Notes: generated by a model from the letters alone, not told the origin. 64,000 bases of DNA from Henriciella sp. (GCF_029936995.1 NZ_JAPYRE010000003.1:186001-250000), one strand, 5' to 3'. Positions 37,284 through 46,245 are shown, numbered from the stretch's first letter. A program made the numbers and translations.

Positions 37284-37312
37284 TTGATCCTGTCGGAGCA
37301 CGGCCCTAAATG
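37284..37312 (+). promoter_or_regulatory. Possible promoter of the peroxiredoxin gene
   Basis: TTGATC (37284-37289) and TAAATG (37307-37312) are 17 bases apart, a fair match to housekeeping -35 and -10 elements, 26 bases before the ATG. An ATCAA-N7-TTGAT inverted repeat (about 37272-37288) overlaps the -35 box and could be a regulator site. This was seen by eye only. Confidence 0.3.
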
Positions 37313-37337
37313 GCTGTCAGTCTCAAAGGAGAAATCA

Positions 37338-37820
37338 ATGACAATCAAAGCTGGTGAAAAGCTGCCTGAAGCAGTTTTCATGGAAATGACGGACAATGGC
37401 CCGGAACCGCGCAAGACTGATGACATTTTCAAAGGCAAGACTGTTGCCCTGTTCGCTGTTCCCGGTGCCTTCACACCGACCTGTTCGGTCAAGCATCTGC
37501 CGGGCTTTGTCGAGAAGTCTGAGGCGCTGCATGGCAAGGGCGTAGATGACATCGTCTGTACCTCGGTGAACGATGTGTTCGTCATGAATGCCTGGGGCGA
37601 TCATGCCGGAACAGGTGACAAGGTGCGTATGCTTGCTGATGGCAACGGTGACTTCGCAAAGGCGCTCGGCCTTGAAATGGATGGCAGCAGCTTTGGTATG
37701 GGCGAACGCTCGAAGCGCTATTCCATGCTGGTGAAAGACGGTGTCGTCGAGCAGCTCAATGTCGAAGATGGCGGGGAGTTCAAGGTCTCCAGCGCGGACT
37801 ATATGCTTGGCCAGCTCTAG
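37338..37820 (+). CDS. Peroxiredoxin (Prx5/AhpE-like, redoxin family)
   Basis: This 160-residue thiol peroxidase reduces H2O2 and alkyl hydroperoxides. The peroxidatic cysteine is Cys49 in VPGAFTPTCS, the standard PGAFTPxCS motif of the Prx5 group; the later DDIVCTSVNDVFVMNAWG carries another cysteine. It has no signal peptide. The ATG at 37338 has AAGGAG 6 bases upstream, and the open frame further upstream is not used. It is monocistronic, with a clear terminator after it. Confidence 0.95.
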   Translation: MTIKAGEKLPEAVFMEMTDNGPEPRKTDDIFKGKTVALFAVPGAFTPTCSVKHLPGFVEKSEALHGKGVDDIVCTSVNDVFVMNAWGDHAGTGDKVRMLADGNGDFAKALGLEMDGSSFGMGERSKRYSMLVKDGVVEQLNVEDGGEFKVSSADYMLGQL

Positions 37821-37845
37821 GCACTAAACAAACCGGACTATTTGC

Positions 37846-37881
37846 AACGGCGCATGCCCTGATGGGTGTGCGCCGTTTTTT
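37846..37881 (+). terminator. Rho-independent terminator of the peroxiredoxin gene
   Basis: A 14-bp stem including two G-T pairs (37846-37859 with 37864-37877) and a TGAT loop is followed by a run of six T (37876-37881). It begins 26 bases after the peroxiredoxin stop codon. Confidence 0.85.
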
Positions 37882-37986
37882 GTTGGAGCAGACTGGAAAC
37901 ATCCCCGGGATAAAACGCTCCAAACGGGCAGAATCCGTGGTGTGAGGATGGTGTGAGAGCGGTACGGTGGCGGTGTACTTCCGGGT

Positions 37987-39420
37987 CTAGAAAAGATCAC
38001 CCTGTGGCGGTGAGTCGGGTTTTGGCGGTTTCTTCGCCTTGGCCGGCTGTGCGCCTGGCTTCACGGGTTGGGGGCCGGTTTTCCCGGATGCGGCCACCTC
38101 TGCGTCAAGCCTGCCTCTGGAGAGCGAAATCTCGAGCATGTCGCCCGCGCTGGCAGCGGAAGCGTCCTTGAGAACGCGGCCCTTGCCGTCTTTCACGATA
38201 GCGAAGCCACGGTCGAGAGTTGCCTGATAGGAGAGGGTTTCCAGAAGTTTCGCCTGTGCGGCGAGAGCGGTGCGGTCTTCCTCTATGATGCGCTTGAGTG
38301 CCGGGCGGGCGCGCATGGCGGTCTCGCCGAGTTTCTGACGATTGCGGCGTGCTTCAATCTTGAGCGGCTCAGGTCTTAGTCGTGCGCCTGTACGGGTCAG
38401 GTCGATCTGCTTTGATTTGATCGCGCTGGAAAGGCCTGAACGTAACCCGGCTTCCAGATAGTCGACAGTCTGGCGCTTCTGAGCAATCAGCGTTTCGAGG
38501 CGCGGTAGCCTTGACGCCCGTAGCCGGTCCTTATCATGGTGGACCCTGCGGGCGAGTGCGGATTTCAGGCTTTGGCCGCGCTCTTCCAGTGCCAGAATGA
38601 GATCGGCCCGCACGGGAACAGCGATTTCGGCCGCCCCGGTAGGTGTGGGCGCGCGGGCATCGGACACGAAGTCGATAAGTGTGGTGTCGGTCTCGTGGCC
38701 AACCGCAGAGATGAGCGGAATTTCGCTTTCAAAAGCGGCCCTTACAACGTTTTCCTCATTGAATGGCCAGAGATCCTCGATAGAGCCGCCACCGCGTCCG
38801 ACGATGAGGACATCAGGCCGCGCCTCACCGGCCATGGCGTTAAAGCCCCGGATGCCTGCTTCGATCTGGGCAGCGGCCCGGTCGCCCTGGACGAGCGCAG
38901 GCCACAGAATGACGCGGGCCGGGAAACGTTCCCGGATGCGGTGAATGATGTCACGGATGACAGCGCCAGTCGGGCTGGTCACGACGCCGACAGTCCGCGG
39001 CAGATAGGGCAGGCGCTTCTTGTGGGCCGGATCGAACAGGCCCTCGGCTGCGAACTTCTTCTTGCGTTCCTCAAGCAGCGCCATCAGCGCGCCAGCGCCT
39101 GCCGGGCGCATGAAGTCAGCGATGAGCTGGTAATTCGAACGGCCCGGATAGGTCGACATCCGCCCTTCGGCGACGACTTCAAGGCCCTCTTCAGGTTTGA
39201 AAGGCAGGCGTGAGACCGAGCCTTTCCACATCACTGTATTCAGGACGGCCTTCTCGTCCTTGATGTCAGCATACATGTGACCAGAGCGGGCGATGGTAAC
39301 GCGGCCAAGTTCACCGCGCACGCGGACATGGTCAAAGGCGGATTCAACGGTTCGCTTCAGATTTGCGGCAAGTTCGGAAACCGTGAATTCAGTGACATTG
39401 GAAGCGTTATCCTCAGCCAC
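37987..39420 (-). CDS. xseA: Exodeoxyribonuclease VII large subunit
   Basis: XseA is the catalytic subunit of exonuclease VII, which degrades single-stranded DNA from both ends. The 477-residue protein has an N-terminal OB-fold (RVRGELGRVTIARSGHMYADIKDE, about 35-58), the catalytic middle with LIVGRGGGSIEDLWPFN and ISAVGHETDTTLIDFVSD, and a long coiled-coil C-terminal region (about 280-420). The last 40 residues are a Lys/Pro-rich tail. xseB is not in the window. It lies 5 bases downstream of the beta-rich hypothetical gene. Confidence 0.96.
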   Translation of the reverse strand: MAEDNASNVTEFTVSELAANLKRTVESAFDHVRVRGELGRVTIARSGHMYADIKDEKAVLNTVMWKGSVSRLPFKPEEGLEVVAEGRMSTYPGRSNYQLIADFMRPAGAGALMALLEERKKKFAAEGLFDPAHKKRLPYLPRTVGVVTSPTGAVIRDIIHRIRERFPARVILWPALVQGDRAAAQIEAGIRGFNAMAGEARPDVLIVGRGGGSIEDLWPFNEENVVRAAFESEIPLISAVGHETDTTLIDFVSDARAPTPTGAAEIAVPVRADLILALEERGQSLKSALARRVHHDKDRLRASRLPRLETLIAQKRQTVDYLEAGLRSGLSSAIKSKQIDLTRTGARLRPEPLKIEARRNRQKLGETAMRARPALKRIIEEDRTALAAQAKLLETLSYQATLDRGFAIVKDGKGRVLKDASAASAGDMLEISLSRGRLDAEVAASGKTGPQPVKPGAQPAKAKKPPKPDSPPQGDLF

Positions 39421-39425
39421 GGCGA

Positions 39426-39878
39426 CTATCCCTCGTCGCTGCTACGATCGCCCGTATCATGGGCGGCGCGGACTGTGACAGCTGCTTTCATCTCACCTGA
39501 GATACGCGTCATCATGAATGTGCCAGTCCAGTCTGATGGATCATCGAAGAACCACACACCGCTTATCAGGCAGCACTCAGCGTCAGTATCGCCATGATAG
39601 CGTAAAAGCAGGGGCTCTCCGGTATCTTCATCGAGGGCAATCTTGGTGAAGCGGACGTCGAGCCCGTGGCGGAAGCCGGTCACACGGGCCTCATACTCTG
39701 CGTCTGGGCCGTCGGCACTCAGGTTCTCCTCGAGGATCGAGCCAATGACACGGCCATTCTCTTCCTTCAGCCATGCGGTGAACATGACTGCATCATCTGT
39801 CAGATCATAGGCATAATAGCCCGTCCACAGACCGCTCAGGTCCTTCGGCGCTCGGCGTTTGGGAGGTATGTTCGCCAT
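39426..39878 (-). CDS. Hypothetical beta-rich protein upstream of xseA (150 aa)
   Basis: I do not recognise a named family. The 150-residue protein has no signal or membrane helix. It begins with a basic stretch (ANIPPKRRAPKD), then a strand-turn pattern LSGLWTGYYAYD reminiscent of lipocalin/FABP-like or antibiotic-biosynthesis beta-barrels, and later DCCLISGVWFFDDPSDWTGTF-like strands (two cysteines). The start at 39878 is chosen because the upstream in-frame sequence looks non-coding; an AGGG lies 8 bases before. It probably shares a message with xseA and is divergent from purD. Confidence 0.75.
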   Translation of the reverse strand: MANIPPKRRAPKDLSGLWTGYYAYDLTDDAVMFTAWLKEENGRVIGSILEENLSADGPDAEYEARVTGFRHGLDVRFTKIALDEDTGEPLLLRYHGDTDAECCLISGVWFFDDPSDWTGTFMMTRISGEMKAAVTVRAAHDTGDRSSDEG

Positions 39879-40036
39879 AAGCGTACCCTGCCTTGCCTGA
39901 CACGGCATCATCAAGTGAATTTGCCAGCCTTTTCCACTGCTCTCTAGCCGCCTGGGGGCATATTTGGCCTGTCCCGGGCGGTGGCGGTTCATTTGAGGGC
40001 TTGATCAAGCTCTCGGCCAAGTCCATCACGCAGCTC

Positions 40037-41326
40037 ATGAAAATTCTCATTTTTGGTTCTGGCGGGCGTGAGCATGCGCTGGCCTGGAAAATCGCACAGT
40101 CCCCGCTGGTCGACGAAGTTTACTCTGCACCGGGTAATCCCGGCATGGACAAGATCGGTCCGTGCTTCGAGCTTGACCCGACCGACCTCAAGGCAGTCCA
40201 GGAACTGGCCCTGCAACTCATGCCGGACCTCATCATCATCGGCCCTGAGGCCCCGCTTGCGGCAGGTGCCAGTGATGCACTCCGGGCGCGTGGATTTGAT
40301 GTCTTCGCCCCAAGCCAGGCGGCGGCCAAGCTGGAAACCTCCAAAGGGTTTGCGAAAGACCTGATGGAAAAGTACGGCGTGCCGACTGCTGCCTATGGCC
40401 GGTTCGACGATCTCACAAAGGCGCTTGAGTTTCTCGAGACGATGGAGGCGCCTTACGTCATCAAGGCCGACGGTTTGGCAGCCGGCAAGGGCGTGGTGAT
40501 CGCCGAGAACCTAGAAGATGCCGAAAACACTGTCGAGGAGATGATGACCGGCAAGTTCGGTGATGCCTCGAGTGAAATCGTCATCGAGGAGTTCATGGAA
40601 GGCGAAGAGGCTTCGGTTTTCGTTATGACGGATGGCGAAGGCGCGATCTACCTGCCGGTGGCGCAGGACCATAAACGCGTTGGTGATGGCGATACCGGTC
40701 CGAACACGGGTGGCATGGGCGCCTATGCCCCTGCGCCGGTTGTTGATGCGCGCACGATGGAACTGGTCCAGACCACTATCGTAGAGCCGATGCTGTCGGG
40801 CATGGCCGAAGACGGGATGCCGTATCAGGGCGTGCTCTATGTCGGCATCATGGTGACAGAGCAGGGGCCGAAAGTTGTCGAATTCAATGCCCGCTTTGGT
40901 GACCCTGAATGCCAGGTCCTGATGGCGGGGCTGCCGGGTGATATCGTGCCGGCGCTTCTGGTTTGCGCGACAGGTGGTCTGGCGGGCAGCCATGCCGGCC
41001 TGTGCGAGATGATGGGGCTTTCCGATTTCAGGCCGGGAGCGGTCGTCGTCATGGCGGCGAACGGCTATCCGGGCACAGCTGAGAAAGGCACCGTCATCAA
41101 TGGCGTGGACAAGGCCGACGCCATTGATGGTGTGACAGTCTTTCATGCCGGCACCGACATCAATGAGCAGAAAGAACTTGTCGCAGCAGGTGGACGCGTA
41201 CTGGGCGTGACGGCCACGGACGCAGATCTTAAAGTGGCGATTTCGAAAGCCTATGAGGCCGTTGAACTGATTGACTGGCCCGGTGGGTTTTGCCGCACGG
41301 ATATCGGTTATCGTGTGACGCGATAG
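40037..41326 (+). CDS. purD: Phosphoribosylamine-glycine ligase
   Basis: PurD joins phosphoribosylamine and glycine in step two of purine synthesis. The 429-residue ATP-grasp enzyme opens MKILIFGSGGREHALAWK and has LIIIGPEAPLAAG, KADGLAAGKGVVIA (ATP-binding lysines, near residue 143), the DHKRVGDGDTGPNTGGMGAYAP loop, and VEFNARFGDPECQ, which supplies the metal ligands. The ATG at 40037 is fixed by the conserved N-terminus. It stands alone between the divergent hypothetical and the phosphotransferase. Confidence 0.97.
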   Translation: MKILIFGSGGREHALAWKIAQSPLVDEVYSAPGNPGMDKIGPCFELDPTDLKAVQELALQLMPDLIIIGPEAPLAAGASDALRARGFDVFAPSQAAAKLETSKGFAKDLMEKYGVPTAAYGRFDDLTKALEFLETMEAPYVIKADGLAAGKGVVIAENLEDAENTVEEMMTGKFGDASSEIVIEEFMEGEEASVFVMTDGEGAIYLPVAQDHKRVGDGDTGPNTGGMGAYAPAPVVDARTMELVQTTIVEPMLSGMAEDGMPYQGVLYVGIMVTEQGPKVVEFNARFGDPECQVLMAGLPGDIVPALLVCATGGLAGSHAGLCEMMGLSDFRPGAVVVMAANGYPGTAEKGTVINGVDKADAIDGVTVFHAGTDINEQKELVAAGGRVLGVTATDADLKVAISKAYEAVELIDWPGGFCRTDIGYRVTR

Positions 41327-41426
41327 CCGGTTATAATCAAATTGCGATTTGACCCTGCGAGAAGCTTGTTCGGCGATCTGTAGAGGGTAGTGTGCGCGAA
41401 ACGTAAAATCTCAGGGAGTAGAGAGC

Positions 41427-42515
41427 ATGGCGCAGGATGGCGACGCACAGGAAATGTACACCGGGACCAAGGAGGTCGCCGAGTCCCACCAGTTTGACGA
41501 GAAGAACCTCCTGGCCTGGATGGAGAAGCATGTTGAGGGCTTTGAAGGCCCTCTCACCGTCAAGCAGTTCAAGGGCGGCCAGTCCAACCCGACCTACAAG
41601 CTTTTCACGCCCAACAAGACCTATGTGATGCGCCGCAAGCCGCCGGGAAAACTGTTGCCGTCGGCTCATGCGGTTGACCGCGAATTCCGCGTCATTAACG
41701 CACTCCACCCGACAGGCTTCCCTGTCCCGCGGCCTTACGGCCTGTGCGAGGACGAAGGTGTTATCGGCACGATGTTCTACGTCATGGACTGTGTCGACGG
41801 GCGCATTCTTTGGGATCAGACGCTTCCGGACTGTGAACCAGCCGAGCGCCGCGCCATCTATGAAGCCAAGGTAAAAACCTTTGCCGACCTGCACAATACG
41901 GACTGGCGTGCCATCGGGCTGGAGGGCTTCGGCAAGGAAGGCGATTACTGCGCTCGCCAGATCCACCGCTGGACCAAGCAGTACAAGGCGTCGGAAACGA
42001 TGCACATACCGGAGATGGAGCAGCTTATCGACTGGCTGCCGAAGAACCTGCCCCAGGATGAGGATGTCACGATCGTTCACGGCGACTACCGTCTCGACAA
42101 TATGGTCCTGCACCCGACAGAGCCAAAGGTCGCCGCGGTGCTCGACTGGGAGCTCTGCACGCTTGGCGACCCACTGGCCGACTTTTCCTATCACCTGATG
42201 AACTGGGTGATGCCGGGGAATGACGAGTCCCGCGGGTCGATTGCCAACATCGACGACCTCAAGGCACATGGCATTCCGACGCTGGAGGAATATGTCGATC
42301 TTTATTGCCAGCATACCGGACGCAAGGGCGTGCCGGACCTGAACTACTATTTTGCCTATAACGCCTTCCGCCTGGCGGGCATTCTTCAGGGTATTATTGG
42401 CCGCGTGCGTGATGGCACGGCATCCAACGCCAATGCGGCCTCCAACGCCGAGCGTGTTGTTCCGCTTGCCAAGTTTGCCGCCGAGCGGGCCCGTATGGCC
42501 GGCATGGAGGGCTAG
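41427..42515 (+). CDS. APH-type phosphotransferase family protein (acyl-CoA-dehydrogenase-associated type)
   Basis: This 362-residue kinase-like protein has the aminoglycoside phosphotransferase/ACAD10 fold. KQFKGGQSNPTYKLFTPNKTYVMRRKPPG is the nucleotide lid and lysine strand, VHGDYRLDNMVLHP (near residue 217) has the catalytic aspartate, and VLDWELCTLGDPLADF has the metal aspartate. Members close to ACAD10/11 phosphorylate 4-hydroxyacyl-CoAs during fatty-acid catabolism; that role fits the adjacent hotdog-like protein and P450 but is inference. The downstream gene starts 4 bases after the stop. Confidence 0.92.
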   Translation: MAQDGDAQEMYTGTKEVAESHQFDEKNLLAWMEKHVEGFEGPLTVKQFKGGQSNPTYKLFTPNKTYVMRRKPPGKLLPSAHAVDREFRVINALHPTGFPVPRPYGLCEDEGVIGTMFYVMDCVDGRILWDQTLPDCEPAERRAIYEAKVKTFADLHNTDWRAIGLEGFGKEGDYCARQIHRWTKQYKASETMHIPEMEQLIDWLPKNLPQDEDVTIVHGDYRLDNMVLHPTEPKVAAVLDWELCTLGDPLADFSYHLMNWVMPGNDESRGSIANIDDLKAHGIPTLEEYVDLYCQHTGRKGVPDLNYYFAYNAFRLAGILQGIIGRVRDGTASNANAASNAERVVPLAKFAAERARMAGMEG

Positions 42516-42519
42516 TTTT

Positions 42520-43425
42520 ATGGCAGAGGTTATCGAAGGCCCGCTGCGCAAACCTGCGCAGATGCTGGCAGACCAGTCCTATGATGGCCATAGCTCCATC
42601 CATGATGACAGCGAGGCCGAAAAGCTCGGAATCAAGGCTGGCCCGATCGAGGGGCCGACCCATTTCAGCCAGTTTTCGCCTTACCTGGTCGATATGTTCG
42701 GCAAGGACTGGTTCGAGCGTGGCTGTTTCTCCGCGCACTTCCAGAACATGGTTGTCGAGGGTGAGGCGGTGCGTGTCTTCGTTGAACAGACGTCTGACAT
42801 ATCCGCACATTGCCGTGCCGAGAAGGAAGACGGCACGCCTGTGCTGGAGGCAAGTGCGACGCTCGGACCAGACCACGGCGAAACGCTGCTGGAAGCCCGC
42901 AAGGCGAAGCTGCGTCCGGCGGGCGACCTGGTGATCCTTGAAGACATGTCAGTGGGCATGACGAGCAAGGAAGACGAACTGGTAATCATGAAGCCCGACC
43001 AGAACATGGGCAATCTCTATCCATTCTCGCTCAATGAGAAGCTCGAGAAGATTACCGAGCCAATGGACTGGTACCATGATGCCAGTGCCTCGCCGTGGGG
43101 AAAGGCTATCATCCCGACTGAGATGGTGTCTGTGCTGGGAAACTATACGGGGGGACAGGCGGGCTGGCCGGTCAAGCGTCCATCCATCGGCCTGTTTGCC
43201 GATCTTGAGATACGAATGGTCGACGGGCCGCTTTTCGTGGGCGAGACCTATCGGCTGAAGCGGGAGATCGTGGCCCTGTCACAGAGCCGCCGTGTGGAGA
43301 ATTACTGGGTGCTGACCAGCTTCTTCAATGAGGCCGGGGATACGCTAAAGGCACAGATGCTGCTCAATCACGGTGTGATGAAGGCGAGTTATCCGGACTA
43401 CCCGAAAGAGCTTCTGCCGAGCTGA
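42520..43425 (+). CDS. Hypothetical protein with hotdog-like (MaoC-type) features
   Basis: This 301-residue protein has no signal or membrane segment. The first half (EGPTHFSQFSPYLVDMFG, then FSAHFQNMVVEGEAVRVFVEQTS) reads like a hotdog-fold acyl-binding domain of the MaoC/dehydratase superfamily. The second half repeats a similar pattern (EMVSVLGNYTGGQAGWPV, GLFADLEIRMVDGPLFVGETY), suggesting a double hotdog. The usual catalytic Asp/His pair of MaoC hydratases is not evident, so it may bind or process CoA esters differently. It is tightly linked to the phosphotransferase. Confidence 0.82.
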   Translation: MAEVIEGPLRKPAQMLADQSYDGHSSIHDDSEAEKLGIKAGPIEGPTHFSQFSPYLVDMFGKDWFERGCFSAHFQNMVVEGEAVRVFVEQTSDISAHCRAEKEDGTPVLEASATLGPDHGETLLEARKAKLRPAGDLVILEDMSVGMTSKEDELVIMKPDQNMGNLYPFSLNEKLEKITEPMDWYHDASASPWGKAIIPTEMVSVLGNYTGGQAGWPVKRPSIGLFADLEIRMVDGPLFVGETYRLKREIVALSQSRRVENYWVLTSFFNEAGDTLKAQMLLNHGVMKASYPDYPKELLPS

Positions 43426-43435
43426 CGGACATCAT

Positions 43436-43459
43436 GGGGCTATCGGTCGGGATAGCCCC
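43436..43459. terminator. Probable terminator between hotdog-like gene and P450 gene
   Basis: A perfect 9-bp GC-rich stem (43436-43444 with 43451-43459) with a 6-base loop fills the 42-base convergent gap. No T-run follows on either strand, so this is a likely but not classic terminator. Confidence 0.45.
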
Positions 43460-43467
43460 CCTTCGTC

Positions 43468-44802
43468 CTAGAACTTGTAGCGCACCGGAATGGATTTCGG
43501 GCCGCCAACGAAGTTTGCGCGGATATAGGTCGGATCCCCGGCCAGTTCGATCGACTTCACCCGTGAAAACAGTTCCTCATAGATGGCCTGCATCTCAAGG
43601 CGCGCGAGGTGCATGCCGAGGCACATATGCCCGCCATAGCCGAAGGAAATGATCTTGTTCGGGCTGCGGTCGACACGGAAGTCGAACGGGTTGTCGAAGA
43701 CTTCCTCGTCTCGGTTGCCGGACGGGTAGCAGAGCAGCAGGCTCTCGCCTTTCAGGATTTTTCGTCCGCGCAGTTCATAGTCCTCCTGCGCGGTGCGCAT
43801 GAAATGCTTGACCGGGGTCGTCCAGCGGATGGCCTCATCGACGGCGGTGCGTGACATGGCCTTTGGGTCATCCATCATCTTTTTGAGCTGTGCCGGATTG
43901 TTCAGCATCGCGAGGACACCGCCGCCGGTCGAGGCGCTGGTCGTGTCATGCCCGGCTGCAGCGACAATGATGTAATAGCTCATCGCTTCCAGCTCGCCGA
44001 TCTGCTCCCCATCGATCATGCCATTGGCGATAACCGTAGAGACGTCATCCTTCGGGGTCTCACGCCGGTCCTTCGTGATGCTGGTGAAATACATGAAGAA
44101 CTCGGCGAGAGTCTGGTTGATCGAGTCGAGTCCCTTTTCGGTGTCGCCTTCCTCGGCCAGTTTGGTGTCCCGCATCAGGTCCGGGTCCTGCGCGCCGAAG
44201 ATTTCCTGTGTGAGCTTGAGCATCATCGGCTCGTCGCTCTCTGGCACGCCGAGGATCTGCATGATGATGCGCAGCGGATAGTAAAGAGCGATATCCTTCT
44301 GGAAGTCGCATTCGCCGCCCATGTCTTCCATCCGGTCAACATATTCCTTCGCGATCCGGCGAATCGCGTCTTCGCGCGTCTTCACCTTGTGCGGCATGAA
44401 CCAGTCCTGGGTGAGATGGCGCAGCTTGTAGTGGATCGGGTCATCGAGCTGGACAAGCGTCTTGAGAAGGTGCGGGCCCCCGGTCTGGGCATAGACGCGT
44501 TCCTCGGCCTTCTCATAGCTCAGCATTTCGCGTTCGCCATTGGTGAACAGCTTGTTCTGCTTGCTGACTTCCATGATGTCGGCATGCTTGGTCACGGCCC
44601 AGAAGGGCCGGAAGTCGTCCGGCTCGCACCAGGCGACAGGGTCTTCATCACGCAGGCGTTTGAAGGCCGCATCCAGGGCGTGCGGGTTGGCGTAGGTCTC
44701 AGGGTCAACGATCCTGTCCGCATTTGCCGCGGCCGCGTCACTCATCGTGCGCGATTTATCTTTCTTGGTTGCGGGTGGAATTGCGACGCCGGTATCAGCC
44801 AT
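43468..44802 (-). CDS. Cytochrome P450
   Basis: This is a 444-residue soluble bacterial P450 monooxygenase. The I-helix oxygen-activation motif is AAGHDTTSAS, the ExxR is in DEAIRWTTPVKHF, and the haem-binding loop FGYGGHMCLG carries the cysteine ligand at residue 394. MRTAQEDYELRGRKILKGE and ACYPSGNRDE-like spans match the CYP groups acting on steroids, terpenes or fatty acids. GGGAGG lies 5 bases before the ATG at 44802, so the 52 residues open upstream in frame are not part of it. No ferredoxin gene is adjacent; the redox partner must be elsewhere. Confidence 0.95.
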   Translation of the reverse strand: MADTGVAIPPATKKDKSRTMSDAAAANADRIVDPETYANPHALDAAFKRLRDEDPVAWCEPDDFRPFWAVTKHADIMEVSKQNKLFTNGEREMLSYEKAEERVYAQTGGPHLLKTLVQLDDPIHYKLRHLTQDWFMPHKVKTREDAIRRIAKEYVDRMEDMGGECDFQKDIALYYPLRIIMQILGVPESDEPMMLKLTQEIFGAQDPDLMRDTKLAEEGDTEKGLDSINQTLAEFFMYFTSITKDRRETPKDDVSTVIANGMIDGEQIGELEAMSYYIIVAAAGHDTTSASTGGGVLAMLNNPAQLKKMMDDPKAMSRTAVDEAIRWTTPVKHFMRTAQEDYELRGRKILKGESLLLCYPSGNRDEEVFDNPFDFRVDRSPNKIISFGYGGHMCLGMHLARLEMQAIYEELFSRVKSIELAGDPTYIRANFVGGPKSIPVRYKF

Positions 44803-44830
44803 GGAAACCTCCCAGAAAATGACATCAGTC

Positions 44831-45745
44831 TCATTTTCTTTTGAGGTTACGCGCCTTCCTGTCTTTGTGAAGCCCTGTCTTGGCGTCAGCTTTCTGGCGG
44901 CCCGGTTTGTTCTGCCTGCCCCCGGGGCGCGGCGTTTGGGTCTTGATGCGATCGCCAAGCTCGGCCTTGAGCTCGCTCGGCAGAACTTCCTCGACTGCGC
45001 CGGGCTGGAGATCGGCGAGGGAGAACGGGCCGTATGAAGTCCGGATCAGGCGGTTCACGTCGAGGCCAACCGCTTCCAGCGCGCGGCGAACCTCGCGTTT
45101 CTTGCCCTCGGTGAGTTCGACGCGAATCCAGTTGTTCGTACCGGTCTCACGTTCCAGTTCGGCCTTGATGGGGGCGTACTTCACCCCGTCGACCTCGATG
45201 CCGTCAGCCAGTTGTTTCAGCTTCTCTGGTGTGACCCGGCCATGCGCACGTGCGCGATAGGTGCGGCGGAAATCATTGGCTGGCAGCTCAAGCGCGCGGG
45301 CCAGTTCGCCGTCATTGGTCAAAAGGAGCAAGCCTTCGGTCGTGAGGTCGAGGCGTCCGACGGTAACAACGCGGGGCAGGTGCTTGGGCAGTTCGTCGAA
45401 CACAGTACGCCTGCCAGCCGGATCGGTTGTGGTCGTAATCAGGCCGGATGGCTTGTGATAGCGCCATAGCCGTGTGGCTTCGGGCGGGCGGATACGCTTG
45501 CCCTTTACCGTAATCGTTTCACTGCCTGTGACCTTGAAAGCCGGGGATGTGAGCTTGCGGCCATTCACCGATACGGCACCTGCTTCGATCAGGGTTTCGC
45601 AGGCGCGCCGTGAATCCACACCCGCACGCGCAAGCCATTTGGCAATGCGCTCGCCTTCTCCCCAGTCCGCCGGGGATTTGCTGTCGGGTGTGTTCGGTTT
45701 GCTGGTCCGTCTTGCGGGCCGGGGCGTCTCTCGACGATCCGTCAT
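44831..45745 (-). CDS. rRNA pseudouridine synthase (RsuA/RluB/E/F family)
   Basis: This 304-residue enzyme isomerises a uridine in rRNA. It has an N-terminal S4 RNA-binding domain (RIAKWLARAGVDSRRACETLIEAGAV, about 29-55) and the catalytic domain with the aspartate in VGRLDLTTEGLLLLTNDG, then GLDVNRLIRTSYGPFSLADL. The C-terminal 50 residues are basic and low in complexity, as common in RluB-like members. Which uridine it modifies cannot be decided; 23S U2605 (RluB) is the most usual for this form. Confidence 0.94.
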   Translation of the reverse strand: MTDRRETPRPARRTSKPNTPDSKSPADWGEGERIAKWLARAGVDSRRACETLIEAGAVSVNGRKLTSPAFKVTGSETITVKGKRIRPPEATRLWRYHKPSGLITTTTDPAGRRTVFDELPKHLPRVVTVGRLDLTTEGLLLLTNDGELARALELPANDFRRTYRARAHGRVTPEKLKQLADGIEVDGVKYAPIKAELERETGTNNWIRVELTEGKKREVRRALEAVGLDVNRLIRTSYGPFSLADLQPGAVEEVLPSELKAELGDRIKTQTPRPGGRQNKPGRQKADAKTGLHKDRKARNLKRK

Positions 45746-45755
45746 GGGGCTGTCC

Positions 45756-46181
45756 TTATGGATTCAGGCCTATCTGAAGAACGGGTGAGGCAATTGCAAG
45801 GCCAAGTGCGAATTCCAGCGGTATCCAGACCGGTATGAGGCCCGGCTGACGGTTCTCATTGTTGTCCAGCAGGTAGGAGAGGCTTCGTCCAAAGCCAGCA
45901 CCAAGCCAGCCCGCGGCAACCGGCATGATCGCCAGAATGGAAATGATGCCGCCAACCTGGAGCAACATGACCAGGGCGGTGGTGTGAAGCAGGAAGAGAA
46001 GGCCGCCATAGGTGGCACGGAATTCCGAGAAGCCGCCAGGCTTGTCTGGTGACGGGTCCGGCACAAGGCGGACGACCCCCTGTGCCCATTTCGGAGCGAA
46101 TAGCGCGCCGAGACCGATCAGGGCGCAGAAGGTCAGGGCGGCTGCGGAAACGATGGTGAAGACGGGCATGGATGGCTCCAT
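45756..46181 (-). CDS. Four-helix membrane protein, DUF4345-like
   Basis: This 141-residue integral membrane protein has about four hydrophobic helices: VFTIVSAAALTFCALIGLGALF, a middle pair including ATYGGLLFLLHTTALVMLL and ISILAIMPVAAGWLGAGFG, and a last helix IPVWIPLEFALGLAIAS. The RATYGG turn after a proline-rich loop recalls DUF4345, but I am not certain of the assignment. Function is unknown. Two ATGs four codons apart both have GGAG before them; the first is used. Confidence 0.82.
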   Translation of the reverse strand: MEPSMPVFTIVSAAALTFCALIGLGALFAPKWAQGVVRLVPDPSPDKPGGFSEFRATYGGLLFLLHTTALVMLLQVGGIISILAIMPVAAGWLGAGFGRSLSYLLDNNENRQPGLIPVWIPLEFALGLAIASPVLQIGLNP

Positions 46182-46245
46182 TCATTAAGCCTCCCTGATT
46201 TGGCACAATCAGGAGGCGTGTCCAGCCATCATTGAGCTGCGGTCC

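Noticed and set aside
41337-42551. 404-codon minus-strand open frame opposite the phosphotransferase
   Set aside because: It is a shadow of the APH-type gene with its intact HGD and DWE motifs; no ribosome binding site or family features.
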